From CAZTDU01 sp050248795 (GTDB lineage: Bacteria > Pseudomonadota > Gammaproteobacteria > Burkholderiales > SG8-39), in assembly GCA_050248795.1 (NCBI GenBank), contig JBFWRS010000079.1, forward strand, positions 1-10,454: DNA of 10,454 bases. The letters run 5' to 3'. The translations under genes and the position numbers were made by a program. Of this stretch, positions 1 to 6,973 are shown piece after piece (the stretch's first letter is position 1; the number at the start of each line of letters is the position of its first letter). The notes under the pieces were generated by a model that did no database searches, was not told the origin of the DNA, and saw nothing but the letters and a program-made list of their open reading frames with translations.

Positions 1-896
1 GCGCGTTCGTCCAGCAACTTGTCGTTGTCGTCGACGATCGAGCCATCGAGTTCGCCTGCGATGCTGGCGGCCATGCGCGCCATGGACTCGAACGTGCGCT
101 GCGTCTCCGGGGCGCGCGGGACGTCGAGGGTCAGGCTCAGCGCCAGCAGCGGGGAAGCCACGGCGCCGGTGACGTCGAGCCTCGCGCCGCTGCGATCGCC
201 GACCGAGAAAAGCTCACGGCCCGACCCATCCGCCGCCACGAGGCTGCCATTTCCTCCCAGATGGGTACCGAACCTGTCGCCGATGGCAATGACTGCCTGG
301 CGGTCGAACCCTTCCGCGGCGCGGGCCACCACGTGCAGCGCGACCTGGATGTCGCGCTCCGCACAGAACGCGTCCAGCGCACGCGCGCTCTCCAGCGCAA
401 GCTTCATCTCCGGCGCGCTTGCCTGCAGCCCGAGGCGGGCCGCGAGCGTCTCTACCTCGGAGCGGAATTCGATCAGGTCGGCTTCCCCCGCCACGCCCGC
501 CCTCGATACGAGTTGCAGGCCGGCGACCCAGCCGCCGTCGTGCAGTTGCGCGACAAGCGCACGACTCCTGACGCGCGGGGCGACTGCCGCCCATTGCTCC
601 TGGAACTCCACGCCAATCGGGCCAGAGGCAGAGCGCAGCTCGATCAGGTAGTCCAGGCTCGGATCCGGCGTCGCCCCGGCATCGCGTTGGCCTAGGGGCC
701 TTTGTCTCGACTCCATGACCTTGCCCGCAGCGTCCGACGGGGCCGCCGGGGCGTCCATCAGCACATCCGCATGCTCGGAGCGCAGGGCACGCTCCACCCT
801 GACGCGCGCGGCTCGCTCCTGCGCCTTGTTGTACAGCAGGACCCCGACGACGACCAGCGCGCCGATGACGATGAGGCTGAGCTGGAGTTCGCTCAT
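1..896 (-). CDS. zipA: ZipA-like cell division protein (partial, C-terminus beyond left edge)
   Basis: ZipA is an inner-membrane protein that binds the C-terminal tail of FtsZ and tethers the Z-ring early in division. The frame opens with ATG at 896-894 and has no stop before the window edge: 298 full codons. Residues 5-22 form one hydrophobic N-terminal anchor (QLSLIVIGALVVVGVLLY), followed by a basic stretch (KAQERAARVRVER) and an Ala/Pro/Asp linker to about 78. From about 80 the sequence matches the layout of the ZipA C-terminal FtsZ-binding fold, beginning LDYLIELRS and later DGGWVAGLQLV, ALHVVAR and LSLTLDVPRAPE; the last visible part (IAGELDGSIVDDND) is the usual end of that domain, so only a short piece is missing. 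The linker is much shorter than the Pro/Gln-rich linker of E. coli ZipA. It lies 17 nt downstream of smc on the same strand, a frequent smc-zipA-ligA order in proteobacteria. A weak G-rich stretch about 10 nt upstream is the only ribosome-binding candidate. The family is assigned from fold-level motifs and neighbourhood. Confidence 0.88.
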   Translation of the reverse strand, partial: MSELQLSLIVIGALVVVGVLLYNKAQERAARVRVERALRSEHADVLMDAPAAPSDAAGKVMESRQRPLGQRDAGATPDPSLDYLIELRSASGPIGVEFQEQWAAVAPRVRSRALVAQLHDGGWVAGLQLVSRAGVAGEADLIEFRSEVETLAARLGLQASAPEMKLALESARALDAFCAERDIQVALHVVARAAEGFDRQAVIAIGDRFGTHLGGNGSLVAADGSGRELFSVGDRSGARLDVTGAVASPLLALSLTLDVPRAPETQRTFESMARMAASIAGELDGSIVDDNDKLLDER

Positions 897-913
897 CGTG
901 TCCGGCCCCCGGT

Positions 914-3900
914 TCAGGCCGCCAGTTCGTCTTTCATGCGCAAGGCCTCTTCGATGTCCACCGCCACCACCCTGGACACGCCCGACTCCGGCATCGTGAC
1001 GCCGATCAGCTGCTCGGCGATCTCCATGGTGATCTTGTTGTGGCTGATGAACATGAACTGGGTATGGGACGACATCTGCCTGACGAGGCTGCAGAACCGG
1101 CCGGTGTTGCTGTCGTCGAGCGGCGCGTCCACCTCGTCCAGCAGGCAGAACGGCGCCGGGTTCAACTGGAACATTGCGAACACGAGCGAGATTGCGGTGA
1201 GCGCCTTCTCGCCACCGGAGAGCAGGTGGATCGAGGTATTCCGCTTGCCGGGCGGCTGTGCCATGACCTGCACGCCGGCGTCGAGTATCTCCTCGCCGGT
1301 CATGATCAGCCTGGCTTCTCCACCGCCGAAAAGCTGCGGGAACAGCGAGCCGAAATGGCGGTTCACGCTCTCGAACGTCTCGCGCAGCAGCTCGCGCGTC
1401 TCCCGGTCTATGCGCCGGATCGCATCCTCCAGCGTGGCAACCGCCTCCTCCAGGTCCGCGGACTGCTTGTCCAGGTACTCCTTGCGCTCCGTGCTCGTGC
1501 GCAGCTCCTCGAGAGCCGCGAGGTTGACCGCGCCGAGTTCCTGGATCGCCTGCGTCAGGCGTGCGATCTCCGCCTGCAGTGCCGGGGGCCGCGGTGCCGC
1601 CCCGGATTCGGCGGCGAGTCTCGCCTCGTCCGCTCCCGCCTCCGCCAGCTGCCCGGCGTACTGATCATGGTTGATGCTCGCGGCCTGCTCCTTGAGCTTC
1701 AATTCCCCCACTCGGTCGCGCAGGGGCGCGATCCTTGCCTCCACCTGCGCGCGGGATTCCTCGAGTTCCCGCAATGCACTGGCAGCGCCTTCGACAGCGT
1801 CCCGTGCCTGTGCAAGGGTCTTCTCGCAGGCGATTCGCGCTTCCACGCACACGTCCAGCGACTTCCTCACCTCGGGGATCGGATCCACCGCGAGCTCGCC
1901 GGAGAGCTTCGCGATCTCCAGTTCAGCCTGTTCTATCTGCTGGTCGATGACGCGGACCGATACGTCGATCTCGCTGATCTTTGCCGCGCACTCGCGCTCG
2001 CCAAACCGGGCGTCCTGGGCGTCGCGCTCGGCCTGCTGTACCTTGCGACGCTGCTCGGCCAGCGCCAGCTCTATGCCATCGTGCGTGACCCTGATCTCGT
2101 CGAGCGCGCGCCGGGCTTCGCGTATGCCCTGTTCTGCATCGCTGCGCGCCTGCGCCAGCTCGGCTTCCCGCTCCGCCTCGCGCGCCGACTCCTGTGCAGC
2201 CTGCGCAAGTTCGTCCCTCAGTTGCGTGCTGCGCTCGAGGAATCGCTCGTTTGCCTGCGTAAGCTTGAGTGCCGCGATCTGCGCGTCGTGAAGCTGCTGC
2301 TGCAGCACGCGAATGCCATCCCGCGCGGCCTCGATCGACGCGCGGTGCGCAGCCGATGCCGCTTCCGCCTCGGTGGCCTCATCCCGCGCCCGCGCCTCGA
2401 CCCGGGCGAGCTCCGAGCAGCGCACTTCGAGCGCCTCGATCTCCGTCTGGCGCGCAAGCAGGCCTGCGTCCAGCGGATCGGGCGCATGGAAGCTGACCGT
2501 GTGTCGCGTGAACTGGTGGCCCGCCCGGTTCACCAGCACGCAACCATGGGGCAGCGCGGCACGCGCGCCCGCATCCGGATCCGATTCGACGACAAACACG
2601 CCGGACATCCAGTCGCTTATCGCACCCGCGAGTCCATCGTCCAGTGCATGCACCTTGGCTGCGAGCGGCACCCTGCCATCCGCACCCGGCTCGAACTGTG
2701 CCGCCGCCGGCGCGTAGAAGCTCGCCTTGGTCGGGGGCTGGTCCTCGGCCAGAGGGGCGATCGCCGATGCGTCCGAAATCTCGAGCGCATGCAGCTTCTC
2801 GCGCAGCACCGACTCGACCGCCGTCTCCCAGCCGACATCGATGCGCAGCTTCTGCCAGAACGGGGGCAGAGCGGCGAGCTGATGCTTCTCCAGCCAGCCG
2901 TGCAGCGGCGCATTGTCCTCGGTGTCCTTCTGGATCTGCCTGAGCGTCGCGAGTTGCGCATCGGCGGCAGTCGAGTACTGCCGCGCCTGTGCCAGCGCCT
3001 CGGACGTTTCCGCCTCGCGCGCCTCCAGCGCCGCCCCGGCCTCCAGCAACGCGTTCAGGTCCGCAAGCGCGGCGTCAGCCGCCTCGCCGAGCTTCTGCGT
3101 GCCTTGGCGGGCGGCTTCCAGTGCCGCGTGATCCGGCTCGCTCAACGAGGCAATCTCGGCTTCCAGGCGTTCACGCCGCTGCGCCAGTGCGGCCAGGCTG
3201 CGTTGCAGGTTGGCGAGATTCGCCTCTTCCAGCTGCAGCCTGCCTTCGGCGCGCATCAGGCCGGCGCGGCTCTCGTTGATGCTGTCCTGCGAGGCCCGGA
3301 ATGCCGACTCCGCGCCAGGCAGCTTCGCCGATTCCGCGGCAAGGCCGGCCTCGGTATCCGCCACCCGCTGCCGGGCCCCGCCCTGCCTTGACGACCACAT
3401 GTGCAGCGCCTGCGTCAGCTGCGAGCGCTGCTCGCGCCATGCCGCCAGTTGCCCGCGCCGCTCGTTCAGCTGGTTCTCCAGGCGCTGGCGGGTCTCCTCG
3501 ACGTGCCGCAGCTCGGATTCCAGACGGGCAACGTCGGAATTGGCGGCGTACAGCGCGGCCTGCGCCGCGTTCAGCGCGTCCCCCTCGCGATAGTGGGCGG
3601 CCCGGGCGGTCTCGATGCGCCGCTCCAGATCCGTCAGCGCCGCGTTCTCGGCCTCCAGCGCGTTGGCGGCCTTGCCGATCTCCTGGGCATGGCGGTCACG
3701 CTCGGCGGCGGCGTCCCTCCTGCGCAGGAACCAGAGCATCTGCTGCTTGAACTGCAGGTCCGCCTGGAATTCGCGGAAGCGCGTCGCGACTTCGGCCTGG
3801 GCCTGGAGCTTGTCGATCTGCGCGCCGAGCTCGATGCGTATGTCGTCTACGCGCGCAAGGTTCTCGCGAGTATCGGTAAGCCGATGCTCGGTCTCCTTGC

Positions 3901-4429
3901 GCCGTTCCTTGTAGCGCGACACCCCCGCCGCCTCCTCCAGGAAGACGCGCAATTCGTCGGGCTTGGCCTCGATGACGCGCGAGATCATCCCCTGCTCGAT
4001 GATCGCGTATGCGCGGGGACCGAGCCCGGTGCCGAGGAACATGTCCGTGATGTCGCGGCGACGGACATGCGTGTTGTTGATGAAGTAGCTTGAGTCGCCG
4101 TCCCGCTGCAGCACGCGGCGGACAGACAACTCAGCGTACTGCGACCACTGGCCCGCGGCACGCCCGGAGGCGTTGTCGAAGATCAGCTCGACGCTGGCGC
4201 GCGCATGGGGCTTGCGGTTGCCCGATCCGTTGAAGATCACGTCCTGCATCGAATCGCCGCGCAGGGCGGATGCACGCGTCTCGCCCAGCACCCAGCGCAC
4301 CGCGTCGATCACGTTCGACTTTCCGCAGCCGTTCGGACCGACGATCCCGACGAGCTGCCCCGGCAGGTGGATCGACGTCGGATCGACGAATGACTTGAAT
4401 CCGGAAAGCCTGATCTGCTTGAGTCGCAC
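914..4429 (-). CDS. smc: Chromosome partition/condensation ATPase Smc
   Basis: Smc forms a ring-shaped dimer that, with ScpA and ScpB, compacts and segregates the chromosome. The 1171-residue product has the full SMC plan. The N-terminal ATPase half carries Walker A GPNGCGKS at 31-38 and the Q-loop region near 145 (YAIIEQG). A long Ala/Glu/Arg-rich coiled coil follows from about 165 to 500. The globular hinge spans about 505-655 (NAPLHGWLEKHQL to DPLDAGLLARQ), the returning coil about 656-1015, and the C-terminal ATPase half has the signature LLSGGEKALT at 1069-1078, Walker B FCLLDEVDAPLDD at 1094-1106 with catalytic E1099, and the switch histidine in FISHNK near 1129. The start is GTG at 4429-4427, giving the conserved opening MRLKQIRLSGFKSF; no strong ribosome-binding site precedes it. 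Length matches the bacterial family. scpA and scpB are not in this window. It heads a minus-strand unit with zipA and diverges from queF. Nothing is truncated. Confidence 0.98.
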   Translation of the reverse strand: MRLKQIRLSGFKSFVDPTSIHLPGQLVGIVGPNGCGKSNVIDAVRWVLGETRASALRGDSMQDVIFNGSGNRKPHARASVELIFDNASGRAAGQWSQYAELSVRRVLQRDGDSSYFINNTHVRRRDITDMFLGTGLGPRAYAIIEQGMISRVIEAKPDELRVFLEEAAGVSRYKERRKETEHRLTDTRENLARVDDIRIELGAQIDKLQAQAEVATRFREFQADLQFKQQMLWFLRRRDAAAERDRHAQEIGKAANALEAENAALTDLERRIETARAAHYREGDALNAAQAALYAANSDVARLESELRHVEETRQRLENQLNERRGQLAAWREQRSQLTQALHMWSSRQGGARQRVADTEAGLAAESAKLPGAESAFRASQDSINESRAGLMRAEGRLQLEEANLANLQRSLAALAQRRERLEAEIASLSEPDHAALEAARQGTQKLGEAADAALADLNALLEAGAALEAREAETSEALAQARQYSTAADAQLATLRQIQKDTEDNAPLHGWLEKHQLAALPPFWQKLRIDVGWETAVESVLREKLHALEISDASAIAPLAEDQPPTKASFYAPAAAQFEPGADGRVPLAAKVHALDDGLAGAISDWMSGVFVVESDPDAGARAALPHGCVLVNRAGHQFTRHTVSFHAPDPLDAGLLARQTEIEALEVRCSELARVEARARDEATEAEAASAAHRASIEAARDGIRVLQQQLHDAQIAALKLTQANERFLERSTQLRDELAQAAQESAREAEREAELAQARSDAEQGIREARRALDEIRVTHDGIELALAEQRRKVQQAERDAQDARFGERECAAKISEIDVSVRVIDQQIEQAELEIAKLSGELAVDPIPEVRKSLDVCVEARIACEKTLAQARDAVEGAASALRELEESRAQVEARIAPLRDRVGELKLKEQAASINHDQYAGQLAEAGADEARLAAESGAAPRPPALQAEIARLTQAIQELGAVNLAALEELRTSTERKEYLDKQSADLEEAVATLEDAIRRIDRETRELLRETFESVNRHFGSLFPQLFGGGEARLIMTGEEILDAGVQVMAQPPGKRNTSIHLLSGGEKALTAISLVFAMFQLNPAPFCLLDEVDAPLDDSNTGRFCSLVRQMSSHTQFMFISHNKITMEIAEQLIGVTMPESGVSRVVAVDIEEALRMKDELAA

Positions 4430-4530
4430 GTGCGCTTCTGCTGGGAGAAATGTGGAGGAGCTGCGGCGGAAAAATTCGCTGGCATGATACCATTCCGTCG
4501 CCCGTTTCCCGGCGTTTTCACGCTCTCAGA
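4430..4530. other. Divergent smc/queF intergenic region
   Basis: This 101-bp gap separates the divergent smc and queF starts and must hold both promoters unless one unit is read from elsewhere. It contains a near-palindrome at 4480-4492 (TGGCATGATACCA; outer TGG/CCA arms match and the core is nearly symmetric) that overlaps the smc-facing -10 box. A queF-facing promoter is not clear: the best -10 candidate is CATGAT at 4483-4488, in the same element, with no convincing -35. I looked for a preQ1 riboswitch before queF, since queuosine genes often have one, and saw neither the class I hairpin with its A-rich tail nor anything similar. queF has no obvious Shine-Dalgarno sequence. Confidence 0.6.
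4484..4492 (-). promoter_or_regulatory. Candidate extended -10 promoter for smc-zipA
   Basis: Read on the minus strand this is TGGTATCAT: an extended -10 TG dinucleotide, one spacer base, and a hexamer one mismatch from TATAAT. No good -35 lies 16-18 nt upstream, which extended -10 promoters tolerate. Initiation about 7 nt downstream would give a leader of roughly 48 nt before the smc GTG. The same 8-mer GGTATCAT lies ahead of the tRNA-Pro gene on the same strand. This is inferred from sequence alone. Confidence 0.4.
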
Positions 4531-4923
4531 ATGCCCTCGCGGCCCTCCAAGCACCTGCAGACTTTTCCCAACCCGAATCCCGATCGGGACCTGCGCATTC
4601 ACATGGAGATTCCGGAGTTCACCTGCCTGTGCCCGATGACGGGGCAGCCCGACTTCGCGACGCTTCATCTTGACTACGTGCCTGACCGCAAGTGCGTGGA
4701 GTTGAAGTCGCTGAAGCTCTACATCTGGTCGTACCGTAACGAGGGCGCGTTCCATGAAGCGGTCACTGACCGGATTCTCGGCGACCTCGCCGCAGCCACC
4801 CGTCCGCGGTACATGCGACTTAGCGCCAGATTCAACGTCCGTGGGGGCATCTACACCACCGTGGTTGCCGAGCACCGCAAGAAAGGCTGGAAGCCGACCG
4901 CCGCAGTGGAATTCGCGAATTGA
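4531..4923 (+). CDS. queF: NADPH-dependent 7-cyano-7-deazaguanine reductase QueF (type I, short form)
   Basis: QueF reduces the nitrile of preQ0 to the aminomethyl group of preQ1 with two NADPH, a cytosolic step in making the queuosine of tRNA anticodons with GUN sequence. The 130-residue product is the short unimodular form with a T-fold; the enterobacterial YqcD type is about twice as long. The active-site segment is EFTCLCPMTGQPDF at 29-42: C34 aligns with the thioimide-forming cysteine and D41 with the catalytic aspartate. The QueF motif ELKSLKLYIWSYRN lies at 57-70, followed by EGAFHE at 71-76, whose glutamate contributes to preQ0 binding in the family. The ATG at 4531 puts MPSRPSKHLQTFPNP at the N-terminus, typical for short QueF; the frame is open further upstream to 4450, but that would add residues encoded by the promoter region. 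Its stop overlaps the dapC start, making it the first gene of the plus-strand run. C32, two residues before the catalytic cysteine, is often serine in relatives. Confidence 0.96.
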   Translation: MPSRPSKHLQTFPNPNPDRDLRIHMEIPEFTCLCPMTGQPDFATLHLDYVPDRKCVELKSLKLYIWSYRNEGAFHEAVTDRILGDLAAATRPRYMRLSARFNVRGGIYTTVVAEHRKKGWKPTAAVEFAN

Positions 4924-6113
4924 ACCCGCGGCTGGGCCTGCTCCAACCCTATCCGTTCGAGCGCCTGCGCAAGCTGCTCGCCGGCGTGACGCCGAATCCT
5001 GACCTCGCGCCGATCAACGTTTCGATCGGCGAGCCCAAGCACCCGACGCCGGCGCTTGTCACGCACGCCCTCGGCGCCAACCTGGACGGCCTCTCCGCCT
5101 ATCCGGCAACTGCAGGGCTGCCCGCATTGCGCGAAGCGATCGCAGACTGGTTGCGAGCGCGTTTCCGCATCGAATCGATCGACCCGGCTACGCAAGTGCT
5201 CCCCGTGAACGGATCGCGTGAAGCCCTGTTCGCATTCGCGCAGGCAGTCATAGACCCGGCAGATCGCCGCGCGAAGGTAGTCAGCCCGAATCCGTTCTAC
5301 CAGATCTACGAAGGCGCGGCGCTGCTGGCGGGTGCGGCGCCGGTCTACCTGAACATGACGCCCGCCAATGGCTACACAATGGAGTTCGACAGCCTCGGGC
5401 CCGGGGTCTGGCGCGACGTGCGCCTGGTCTACGCGTGTTCGCCGGGAAATCCCAGTGGTGCCGTGATGAAGCTCGAGCAATGGCAGCGGCTGTTCGCGCT
5501 GTCGGACGAGCACGGGTTCGTCATCGCATCCGATGAGTGCTACTCGGAGCTCTACTACGACGAGGAGAACCCGCCGATCGGTGCGCTGCAGGCCGCCGCG
5601 CAACTCGGCCGCTCCGGATTCCCGCGGCTGGTTGCGTTCGGCAGCCTGTCGAAACGCTCCAACGCACCCGGGATGCGATCCGGCTTCGTTGCGGGCGATG
5701 CCGGAATCCTCGCGAATTTCCTGCTTTACCGCACGTATCACGGCAGCGCCATGAGCCTTCCGGTCCAGCACGCCTCGATCGCCGCATGGCGCGATGAAGC
5801 ACACGTGCGCGAGAACCGCGACGCATACGCCGCGAAGTACCGCGCCGTGCTTCCGCTTGTGCCCAGTCAACTCGCGACCACGATGCCGGACGCGGGCTTT
5901 TACCTGTGGGCGCGCACCCCGATCGACGACACCGAGTTCGTTCGTCGCTTGTACGGCGACTATAATGTTCTCGTCCTGCCGGGCAGCTATCTTGCGCGCG
6001 ATGCGCACGGGGAGAACCCGGGCCGGCAGTTCGTGCGCATTGCGCTCGTGCCGCTGTTGGCGGAGTGCGTGGAAGCAATGCAGCGGATCGGCCGATTTTC
6101 AACCTCACTCTGA
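4920..6113 (+). CDS. dapC: N-succinyldiaminopimelate aminotransferase DapC
   Basis: DapC is a PLP-dependent class I/II aminotransferase that moves an amino group from glutamate to N-succinyl-2-amino-6-oxopimelate, giving N-succinyl-LL-diaminopimelate. The 397-residue product has the fold-type I landmarks: SIGEPKHPTP at 35-44, the SPGNPSG loop at 174-180 with N177, the cofactor-contacting D205 in ASDECYSE, the Schiff-base lysine K245 in GSLSKRSNAPGMRSGF, and R373 in FVRIAL, which should hold the substrate carboxylate. The SLSKRSN context and flanking dapD support DapC over ArgD or AspC. The start is taken as TTG at 4920, giving MNPRLGLLQPYPFERLR, the usual N-terminus of this group; it overlaps the queF stop as TTGA, so translation is probably coupled to queF. 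dapD begins 5 nt after its stop. An intragenic TATAAT lies at 5961-5966. Exact substrate is inferred from context and would need comparison with ArgD enzymes that do double duty. Confidence 0.95.
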   Translation: MNPRLGLLQPYPFERLRKLLAGVTPNPDLAPINVSIGEPKHPTPALVTHALGANLDGLSAYPATAGLPALREAIADWLRARFRIESIDPATQVLPVNGSREALFAFAQAVIDPADRRAKVVSPNPFYQIYEGAALLAGAAPVYLNMTPANGYTMEFDSLGPGVWRDVRLVYACSPGNPSGAVMKLEQWQRLFALSDEHGFVIASDECYSELYYDEENPPIGALQAAAQLGRSGFPRLVAFGSLSKRSNAPGMRSGFVAGDAGILANFLLYRTYHGSAMSLPVQHASIAAWRDEAHVRENRDAYAAKYRAVLPLVPSQLATTMPDAGFYLWARTPIDDTEFVRRLYGDYNVLVLPGSYLARDAHGENPGRQFVRIALVPLLAECVEAMQRIGRFSTSL

Positions 6114-6118
6114 GCGAC

Positions 6119-6937
6119 ATGGACGCAGCGAGAAGACTCATCGACGAAGCCTGGGAGGACCGGGCGAACATCAACCCCGGGAACGCACCGCGCCCCCTGC
6201 GCGACGCGGTCGAGCAGGTCATCGCCGGCCTTGATAGCGGCGCGCTGCGGGTCTGCGAGAAATCCGGCGGAACTTGGACGACCCACCAGTGGATCAAGAA
6301 GGCGGTGCTGCTGTCGTTCCGCCTCGAGGAGAATCGCGTCATGCCGGGCGGCGCGACCCAGTACTACGACAAGGTGCCGGGCAAGTTCGCGGCGTACGAC
6401 ACGGCAAGCTTCGCTGCCGGGGGCTTCCGCGTGGTGCCGCCGGCGATGGCGCGGCGCGGGTCCTTCATCGCGAAGAACGCAGTGCTGATGCCCTCATACG
6501 TCAACATCGGCGCTTATGTCGGCGAAGGCACCATGGTGGACACCTGGGCAACCGTAGGCTCGTGTGCCCAGATCGGCAGGAACGTCCACCTGTCCGGGGG
6601 CGTCGGCATTGGCGGCGTTCTCGAGCCCCTGCAGGCAAACCCGGTGATCATCGAGGACAACTGCTTCATCGGCGCCAGGTCGGAGGTCGTGGAAGGCGTG
6701 ATTGTCGAGGAGAACAGCGTCATCTCCATGGGCGTCTTCCTGGGCCAGAGCACGAAGATCCTCGACCGATCGAGCGGGGAGATCCTGTATGGGCGCATCC
6801 CGTCCGGGTCGGTGGTGGTCCCCGGTACGCTGCCCTCGCAGGACGGCAAGTACGGCCTGTACTGCGCCGTGATCGTCAAGCGCGTCGATGCGCAGACCCG
6901 CGCGAAGACCAGCCTGAACGAATTGCTGCGGGATTAG
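6119..6937 (+). CDS. dapD: 2,3,4,5-tetrahydropyridine-2,6-dicarboxylate N-succinyltransferase DapD
   Basis: DapD transfers succinyl from succinyl-CoA to tetrahydrodipicolinate, opening the ring to N-succinyl-2-amino-6-oxopimelate; it acts just before DapC, as a soluble trimer. The 272-residue product has the helical N-terminal domain (about 1-100) with THQWIKKAVLLSFRL near 55-69, and a left-handed beta-helix of hexapeptide repeats from about 112 to 235, for example YVNIGAYVGEGTMVDTWATV and CFIGARSEVVEGVIV. D141 and E189 fall at the catalytic positions described for mycobacterial DapD. The start is placed at ATG 6119: MDAARRLIDEAWEDRANI lines up residue for residue with the E. coli N-terminus. 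An open frame reaches back to 6065, but that would overlap dapC by 49 nt and add 18 residues absent from the family. The gene begins 5 nt after dapC, without a strong Shine-Dalgarno, so coupling is likely. Confidence 0.97.
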   Translation: MDAARRLIDEAWEDRANINPGNAPRPLRDAVEQVIAGLDSGALRVCEKSGGTWTTHQWIKKAVLLSFRLEENRVMPGGATQYYDKVPGKFAAYDTASFAAGGFRVVPPAMARRGSFIAKNAVLMPSYVNIGAYVGEGTMVDTWATVGSCAQIGRNVHLSGGVGIGGVLEPLQANPVIIEDNCFIGARSEVVEGVIVEENSVISMGVFLGQSTKILDRSSGEILYGRIPSGSVVVPGTLPSQDGKYGLYCAVIVKRVDAQTRAKTSLNELLRD

Positions 6938-6961
6938 ACTAGCGGTACGCAACCGATTGCC

Positions 6962-6968
6962 GAAGGGG
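6962..6968 (+). promoter_or_regulatory. Ribosome-binding site of pilU
   Basis: GAAGGGG ends 5 nt before the ATG at 6974 and is the clearest Shine-Dalgarno-like site in the plus-strand run. It fits the fact that pilU has the largest gap in the run (36 nt after dapD) and so cannot rely on close coupling. It also settles the start at 6974 over the in-frame ATG at 6983. Confidence 0.6.
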
Positions 6969-6973
6969 TAGCC

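Noticed and set aside
19..695. Plus-strand open frames at the left edge
   Set aside because: Ser/Ala/Arg-rich shadows. The minus strand carries a continuous ZipA-like protein with membrane anchor and C-terminal domain over the same bases.
1040..3391. Open frame of 783 codons on the plus strand opposite smc
   Set aside because: Shadow of the smc codon pattern in GC-rich DNA. Its product is Arg/Leu/Gln-rich without a recognisable domain, while the minus frame holds the complete conserved Smc.
4499..4518. Small hairpin CGCC/GGCG followed by TTTT before queF, resembling an attenuator
   Set aside because: The stem has only 4 pairs with an 8-nt loop, too weak to terminate, and there is no competing structure or leader peptide.
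4430..4530. Possible preQ1 riboswitch controlling queF
   Set aside because: No class I core hairpin with A-rich tail and no larger conserved fold is visible in the leader.
4851..6008. Open frame of 385 codons on the minus strand opposite dapC
   Set aside because: Antisense shadow; the plus frame is a full aminotransferase with its lysine and cofactor-binding residues in place.
6942..6955. CGGT/ACCG hairpin in the dapD-pilU gap
   Set aside because: Four pairs, a 5-nt loop and no T-run; not enough for a terminator, so the two genes are still likely cotranscribed.
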